From: Corynebacterium uberis
Lineage (GTDB): Bacteria > Actinomycetota > Actinomycetes > Mycobacteriales > Mycobacteriaceae
NCBI RefSeq assembly: GCF_020616335.1
Contig: NZ_CP085051.1
Span: 1,426,001 to 1,490,000, forward strand
Direction: 5' to 3'
DNA: 64,000 nucleotides
Within the stretch, counting starts at the first letter, position 1, and the number at the start of each line of letters is the position of its first letter. Both the position numbers and the translations under genes were made by a program. Under the pieces are notes generated by a model. That model was not told the origin of the DNA and made no database searches. It was given only the letters and a program-made list of their open reading frames with translations. Positions 57,336-64,000 of the stretch are shown piece after piece.

Positions 57336-58019
57336 TTAGACGCGCAGGTAGCGCTGGGACGCCACCTCGGTGACCGCCGTGGCGGTGATGATGAACCCAT
57401 CGGTGATCTGCCAGCGCCCGGAAATAAACGGCACCGGGGTGGGTCGGACCAGCAGGTAGGCCACAAAGGTACCGTCTGCGCGCAGGTCAACTTCCGCCTG
57501 CTCAAAGCCCAGCCACCGGCGCGTCAGCGGAAACCACGCCTTGTAGGCGGCCTCCTTGGCCGAAAAGAGCAGCCGGTCCGGGCAGTCCACGCCCCCGGCG
57601 CGGAGCTGGTCGAGCTGCGGTACTTCGCCGGTGCGTGCTATGGCCCCAAGCACACCTCCGGGCAGGGCCAGAGCTGGTTCGGCATCGATACCCAGTGAGC
57701 GCACCGCGCTGGTGGGGGCGGCCACCGCGGCGCGCAGGCCCTCGGTGTGGGTCATCGATCCGGTGAACCCCTCGGGCCACAGCGGCATCCCACGCTCGCC
57801 GCGCAGGATGGGGGCACGCGCATCTGCACCCAGCTGGGATAGTGCCTGGTGGGCACACCAGCGGGCATCGCCAAACTCTGATTTGCGCAGGTCCACCGAG
57901 CGCGAGACCAGGGTCTGCTCAAGGACGGGAAGCGCCCGGTAGTTGCTCAGGTCGTGGTCGTGGGGGTCAGTGACCACGTAGCAGAAGGCCGCCTGAGGGG
58001 GAAACAAATCGGCTTTCAT
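57336..58019 (-). CDS. pptT: 4'-phosphopantetheinyl transferase PptT
   Basis: A 227-residue Sfp-type transferase. Mg/CoA motif SLGIDAEP and the second motif FSAKEAAYKAWFPL; also GSMTHTEG. It activates carrier proteins of polyketide and fatty-acid synthases, needed for mycolic acids in mycobacteria. The ATG at 58019 overlaps the stop of pptH as TGATG. In M. tuberculosis truB-pptT-pptH are adjacent; here a 1.8-kb unit separates truB. Confidence 0.94.
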   Translation of the reverse strand: MKADLFPPQAAFCYVVTDPHDHDLSNYRALPVLEQTLVSRSVDLRKSEFGDARWCAHQALSQLGADARAPILRGERGMPLWPEGFTGSMTHTEGLRAAVAAPTSAVRSLGIDAEPALALPGGVLGAIARTGEVPQLDQLRAGGVDCPDRLLFSAKEAAYKAWFPLTRRWLGFEQAEVDLRADGTFVAYLLVRPTPVPFISGRWQITDGFIITATAVTEVASQRYLRV

Positions 58020-58843
58020 CACGGCGTCCTACCCTGGCCTTCCACCAGCACCGGGTAGGGCCAGGGGTGCGTGGTCCTCCTGCGCCCCCACTCGCGCGGG
58101 TAGCCCAGGGAGACTTCGATGTGGTCCACACCGCGCACCCGAGTCACCCCGGGCATGTGCAGGTGACCGTAGACCACTGCGTGGGCTTGGTAGCGCTCTG
58201 CCCACCCGCGGGTGTGCTTAGTTCCACACCACAACGCCAGGTCGGGGTAGCGCAGCAGGCGCGTGGGCTCACGGACGAGCGGCCAGTGGTTAACCAGGAT
58301 GGTCGGCCCCGTCACTGTGGATAGCCGCCGGATACTGTAGGCCAACCGTTCTTGGCACCATGCCCGCACGTCGACGAACGGGGCGATAGCGACGTCGTCG
58401 AAAAGCGCAAAATCCCGGGCACGCGCCTGCTCGAGGGCTTGTGCCACCGATAGCCCGGGGCCGCGGAAGGAGTAGTCATACAGGGTAAAAAGCCCCGCGA
58501 CCGTCACCCCATCGAAGACCGGGAAGGGGTCCTCTGGGGTAAACACGCCCATGGAGCGACAGCCCGCGACCAAATCCGCGTATTTGTCTTTGCCCTTGTG
58601 GGCGTCCGTCGCCCGGCTAAACAGCTCGTGGTTGCCCGGCACCCACACCACCGTGTCAAAGCGGGCATGCAGGTCAGATAGCGTCTCTAAGACCCGTGAA
58701 GTCGACTCGGCGACATCTCCGGCGACGATGAGCCAGTCGCGCGGGGAGCTCGGCTCGATGGCGGCGATGCGCTCCCGGTTGGCGCGCACCGCGGCATGCA
58801 GGTCCGCCACAGCCCAGAGAGTCGCCGGCGTCGAGTCGTTCAC
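58019..58843 (-). CDS. pptH: Phosphopantetheinyl hydrolase PptH (metallophosphoesterase)
   Basis: A 274-residue metallophosphoesterase with the full set of metal motifs: VADLHAA, IVAGDVAES, VPGNHELF, LVNHWPL and VYGHLHMPG. In M. tuberculosis the orthologue Rv2795c removes the phosphopantetheine group that PptT adds. GTG start with AAAGGGC upstream; three bases after the MATE stop; coupled to pptT. Confidence 0.9.
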   Translation of the reverse strand: MNDSTPATLWAVADLHAAVRANRERIAAIEPSSPRDWLIVAGDVAESTSRVLETLSDLHARFDTVVWVPGNHELFSRATDAHKGKDKYADLVAGCRSMGVFTPEDPFPVFDGVTVAGLFTLYDYSFRGPGLSVAQALEQARARDFALFDDVAIAPFVDVRAWCQERLAYSIRRLSTVTGPTILVNHWPLVREPTRLLRYPDLALWCGTKHTRGWAERYQAHAVVYGHLHMPGVTRVRGVDHIEVSLGYPREWGRRRTTHPWPYPVLVEGQGRTP

Positions 58844-58846
58844 GTC

Positions 58847-60181
58847 TTAGCCCTTTCTTGCCAGTCCAGCAGCACCGCTGCCACCATCATCCGTGACGGC
58901 CCAGCGCATAGACCAGAAACGCCACACCACTGCAACCAGCCGGATGGCCATAAACGCCACCAGCCCACACCACACGCCGGTCAGACCGCCGTCGAGAACG
59001 TAGGCCAACCAGACTCCGGGGACGAACCCGCACAGGGCCGCCACCACGGTGGCATTGCGCAAGAAGGCGGCATCCGATGCCCCCAGCAGCACCCCGTCAA
59101 GAGCGAAGACCACCCCGCCGAGAATCACCATGACGATCATCAGCCACCAGGGCCCGGACACAGCAGCAATCACCTGGTCATCGTTGGTAAGGACCCGCGG
59201 AATGAGGGTACGGCCGAGCACGAACACGCCCGCCAGCACCACCGCGAAAACCAGCGAGTACTGGGTCACCTTCACCCCAACCGTGCGCGCCCGCTGCACC
59301 GTCCCCGCCCCCAAGGCCGCACCGGTGAGCGCCTGGGCGGCAATGGCCAAGGAATCAAGCACCAGGCTGAGGAAGTTCCACAGCTGCAGCATGATCTGGT
59401 GGCCCGCCAGCGCCGCGGCACCGAAGCGGCCCGCCACCGCCGCAGCGGACAGGAACGCCACCTGGAAGGAAGCCGAGCGCACAATGAGATCGCGCCCCAA
59501 CACCAATTGGGCCTTCATCACCGACCACCGCGGGGCCCAGTGTTCGGGACGCTCACGAACCAACGCGCCGACGAAACAACTCGCTGTGACCGCAACCCCC
59601 AGCACGTTGGCCCACGCCGAGCCCACAATCCCCCATGCCCCCACAAAAAGCGGCACTGCCACCGCGCCGGGAATCACCCCGGCGAGGGTAAAGACCAACG
59701 GCGTCCTGGTGTTTTGTACCCCGCGTAGCCAGCCGTTTCCGGCCATGACCACCAGCGTCAGCGGGATGGCAATCGCCGCAACGCGCATCCAGCGGGCGGC
59801 CTCAGCGGCGAGCTGGCTATCGCCGGACAGCCACGTGGCCAACGCCGGGGCGCCCGCGGCCACCACCGCCGCGAGCACCAGGCCCACGGCCACGGCAACC
59901 CAGGTCGCCTGCACGCCCTCGGCGACCGCGGCGGCGCGCTTGCCCTGCCCATATAGGCGGGCGGCCCTCGCCGTGGTGCCATAGGACAAAAACGTCAACT
60001 GGGTGGTCACCTGGGATTGGATGGCAGTGCCGGTGGCGAGAGCGGCAAGCTCAAAGCCCCCCAGGTGGCCGACCACCCCGGTGTCGAGCAATAAGTACAG
60101 CGGAGTGGCAGCCAGCACGCCCAGGGCGGGCAAGGCCAGGGAGAGGATCTGGCGCGCGCTGACCTCTTGGGTGTGACTCAC
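58847..60181 (-). CDS. MATE family efflux protein (DinF-type)
   Basis: A 444-residue MATE transporter with about 12 membrane helices (LPALGVLAATPLYLLLDTGV, GWLRGVQNTRTPLVFTLAG, the typical pseudo-repeat). DinF-like members of this order export drugs or cationic compounds; substrate unknown. Its GTG overlaps the DHH gene stop (GTGA). Confidence 0.92.
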   Translation of the reverse strand: MSHTQEVSARQILSLALPALGVLAATPLYLLLDTGVVGHLGGFELAALATGTAIQSQVTTQLTFLSYGTTARAARLYGQGKRAAAVAEGVQATWVAVAVGLVLAAVVAAGAPALATWLSGDSQLAAEAARWMRVAAIAIPLTLVVMAGNGWLRGVQNTRTPLVFTLAGVIPGAVAVPLFVGAWGIVGSAWANVLGVAVTASCFVGALVRERPEHWAPRWSVMKAQLVLGRDLIVRSASFQVAFLSAAAVAGRFGAAALAGHQIMLQLWNFLSLVLDSLAIAAQALTGAALGAGTVQRARTVGVKVTQYSLVFAVVLAGVFVLGRTLIPRVLTNDDQVIAAVSGPWWLMIVMVILGGVVFALDGVLLGASDAAFLRNATVVAALCGFVPGVWLAYVLDGGLTGVWCGLVAFMAIRLVAVVWRFWSMRWAVTDDGGSGAAGLARKG

Positions 60182-61179
60182 CGGGTCGTGCCCCCCACCG
60201 CCTGGGGTGAAATGTCGCGTACGGCGGCGACCAGCTCATCAATAACCTCTTGGCGGGTGCCGGCGGTGGTATACGCGGCCGCAGGGCGGTGCCCTCCCCC
60301 ACCTTGGCGGGCCGCCACCTGAGAAACGTCATACACCCGCGAGCGCAGCGAGACCGCCCACGTGCGTGCCGACGTCGCCTTAAACACCACTCCCAGGTCA
60401 GTCCCGGTCACCGAGTGGACAAAGTCCACCAGCGACTCCACGGCCGATGCGGAATGGCCCACCACGGTCTCATGGTCGGCCACCAGCACCGCGGCCGTCA
60501 CCCCATCAATCTGGAGGACGCGCACCCCGGCGAGCACGCTGCCGATCATCGCCAAATCATAAGCGCTGACCTCATCGATCAAGTCCGTGGCAATCTGCCG
60601 GGCGTCAATGCCGCGATCAATCAGGTCCGCGGCGATGACATGCATGCGCGGCGAGCCCCAGCGGAAGCTCCCCGTATCCGTGACCAGGCCCGCGTACAGG
60701 CAATGGGCAACGGAAGTATCAATCTTCTCGCCGAGCTGGGCAAACAGGTCATAGAGGATCACCGTGGTGGACTCGGCGGCGGCATCCACGTGATTCCACC
60801 GGCCGAAGCCCTCGTTGGAGGCGTGGTGATCGATGACGATGAGCCGATCCGAATGTTCCTTCAGGTCCTCAGCAAAGGCGCCGGTTCGATTCAGCGAACC
60901 GCAATCCACGCACACGTAGAGGTCCGCGTCCATCAGGTGCGCCCCCACGGCTACGTCCCGGGCACCAGGAATGGTGTACAGATTCTCCGCGAACCGCTCC
61001 GTCTGCCCCACAAAACCGCGCGCCTCAATGCCCCGGCGGCGCAGCACCGTGACCAGTGCGGTGACCGCGCCGATCGCATCGGCATCCGGGCGCAGGTGCC
61101 CGATGACCGCGACGCGCTTTGCGTCCTGGAGTACGGAGGCGACGTCGGCAAGCCCCACCTGAGTACGGGCCTGGGCCAC
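60178..61179 (-). CDS. DHH-family phosphoesterase / nanoRNase (NrnA-type)
   Basis: A 333-residue DHH/DHHA1 protein. DHH domain with GHLRPDADAIGA, VDCGSLNRTG and VIDHHASNEGFG; DHHA1 domain with GGGGHRPAA. Likely degrades short oligoribonucleotides and dephosphorylates pAp. GTG 61179 has GAGGAG (end of rbfA) upstream, so translation is coupled to rbfA; the longer frame to 61371 overlaps rbfA and is not used. Confidence 0.92.
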   Translation of the reverse strand: MAQARTQVGLADVASVLQDAKRVAVIGHLRPDADAIGAVTALVTVLRRRGIEARGFVGQTERFAENLYTIPGARDVAVGAHLMDADLYVCVDCGSLNRTGAFAEDLKEHSDRLIVIDHHASNEGFGRWNHVDAAAESTTVILYDLFAQLGEKIDTSVAHCLYAGLVTDTGSFRWGSPRMHVIAADLIDRGIDARQIATDLIDEVSAYDLAMIGSVLAGVRVLQIDGVTAAVLVADHETVVGHSASAVESLVDFVHSVTGTDLGVVFKATSARTWAVSLRSRVYDVSQVAARQGGGGHRPAAAYTTAGTRQEVIDELVAAVRDISPQAVGGTTR

Positions 61180-61180
61180 C

Positions 61181-61624
61181 TTAGGACTCCTCAACAACGC
61201 TGTCCTTGTATGGGTTAGCCTCACCCGCGGGAGTCGCCTGCTCCTTGAGCTTGGCCAGCTCCGCGTCGCGCGCGCGGGCCCGGGCCAGCACCTCCTCCAT
61301 CTTCGCGGAGGTCTCCGGGACCGTATCAAGCTCAAAGGACAAGGTGGGGGTAAAGCGCACGCCGAGCTCATCGCCTACCAGCTTGCGCAGCTGGCCGCGC
61401 GCCCGCCCAAGGGCCTGCTCGGCGGCGTCAAGATCCGGCTCCTCACCGATCTGACGGCCGCGGACGGTGTAGAACACTGTGGCGTCATGCAGATCGCCGG
61501 TCACCCGGCAATCCGTGACGGTGATCAGCTCCACCCGTGGGTCTTTAACCTGCCGTTCCAGCGCGGTAGCAACAATGGTCTGGATGCGCTTGGCCATGCG
61601 TCCGGCACGTGCGTGATCAACCAT
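61181..61624 (-). CDS. rbfA: Ribosome-binding factor A
   Basis: A 147-residue RbfA with the KH-like fold: [36 protein letters not shown], and [10 protein letters not shown]. It helps mature the 30S subunit 5' end. The ATG at 61624 has AAGGAAGGA upstream; the 20-residue longer frame is not used. It follows infB. Confidence 0.96.
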   Translation of the reverse strand: MVDHARAGRMAKRIQTIVATALERQVKDPRVELITVTDCRVTGDLHDATVFYTVRGRQIGEEPDLDAAEQALGRARGQLRKLVGDELGVRFTPTLSFELDTVPETSAKMEEVLARARARDAELAKLKEQATPAGEANPYKDSVVEES

Positions 61625-61814
61625 GGTGGTCCTTCCTTCTGGTAGACAACAGGGGGTTGCCGCCCCGCGGTGTACGGGGCGCATTCATCCAAAAGAGTCT
61701 ACCCTGTCGCACGCGCCGAGGCCCGCAGCGCCGAAACATGCACAAACCCCGCCGCCGCCCGCGCCTGTAAAGAGGCAGGGGCCGCGACGGGGATCGTGGC
61801 GGATGGTAGGACAT

Positions 61815-61846
61815 CAGGCCGGAGACCCGGCTGGGAACCCGGCCTG
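61815..61846 (-). terminator. Hairpin downstream of infB
   Basis: CAGGCCGG (61815-61822) and CCGGCCTG (61839-61846) form an 8-bp stem 20 bases after the infB stop; no U-tract. The 241-bp infB-rbfA gap has no gene, so this may partly terminate or process the mRNA. Confidence 0.4.
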
Positions 61847-61865
61847 ACATCGGGCCGCTATCCGT

Positions 61866-64000
<2,135 letters not shown>

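Overview
This window looks like a chromosomal segment of a high-GC Corynebacterium or very close relative. Evidence: the gene order matches, from memory, the C. glutamicum cg2108-cg2176 region (oxyR, hrpA, nrdR, divS-lexA, sugR, ptsI, fruK-ptsF-ptsH, uraA, hflX, dapF-miaA, miaB, recX-recA, bioYMN, pspA/clgR, pgsA, terC, ftsK, rnj, dapA, thyX, dapB, pnp, rpsO, iunH, ribF, truB, pptT, rbfA, infB). Families typical of Mycobacteriales (DivS, SugR, PptT/PptH, DUF3516 helicase, LexA with actinobacterial tail) are present. I see no rRNA, tRNA, IS element, phage or CRISPR array.

Layout. 1-9.3 kb: two helicases around OxyR and a membrane protein, then NrdR. 9.4-12 kb: the SOS pair divS/lexA (divergent) and the sugar regulator SugR. 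12.3-18 kb: the general and fructose PTS genes (ptsI divergent from fruK-ptsF-ptsH), lacking the fruR and second pfkB that I recall in C. glutamicum. 18-25 kb: uracil permease, HflX and a coupled operon LigB-like gene-miaA-dapF. 25-31 kb: DUF349 protein, a double-GNAT protein, miaB, recX-recA; the glutamate ABC operon gluABCD that I recall between miaB and recX is absent. 32.8-34.8 kb: biotin ECF transporter bioYMN behind a BioQ-like operator. 34.8-37.6 kb: PspA, ClgR, CinA, PgsA, a YCII protein. 37.7-48 kb: TerC behind a manganese (yybP-ykoY) riboswitch, FtsK, RNase J-DapA, a degenerate ThyX and DapB, and an AMIN-like lipoprotein. 48-54.5 kb: pnp, rpsO, an MFS transporter with a nucleoside hydrolase, ribF. 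54.6-64 kb: truB, then a closely packed minus-strand operon infB-rbfA-DHH nuclease-MATE-pptH-pptT, followed downstream by an apparently inserted two-gene unit: a 42-codon peptide overlapping the start of a fused ABC exporter.

Most interesting for follow-up: (1) the small ORF at 57064-57192 with a good Shine-Dalgarno and an ATGA overlap with the ABC exporter; (2) a ThyX homologue intact as an ORF but missing several invariant residues; (3) the terC riboswitch with a 9-bp stem that hides the Shine-Dalgarno; (4) a 700-bp gene-free stretch before oxyR full of nested inverted repeats, perhaps one or two structured RNAs; (5) BioQ-like, GACA-repeat and other operator candidates. Many genes here seem to use leaderless mRNAs (a -10 hexamer 6-9 nt before the start codon and no Shine-Dalgarno). 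All statements about other genomes are from memory; no searches were run.
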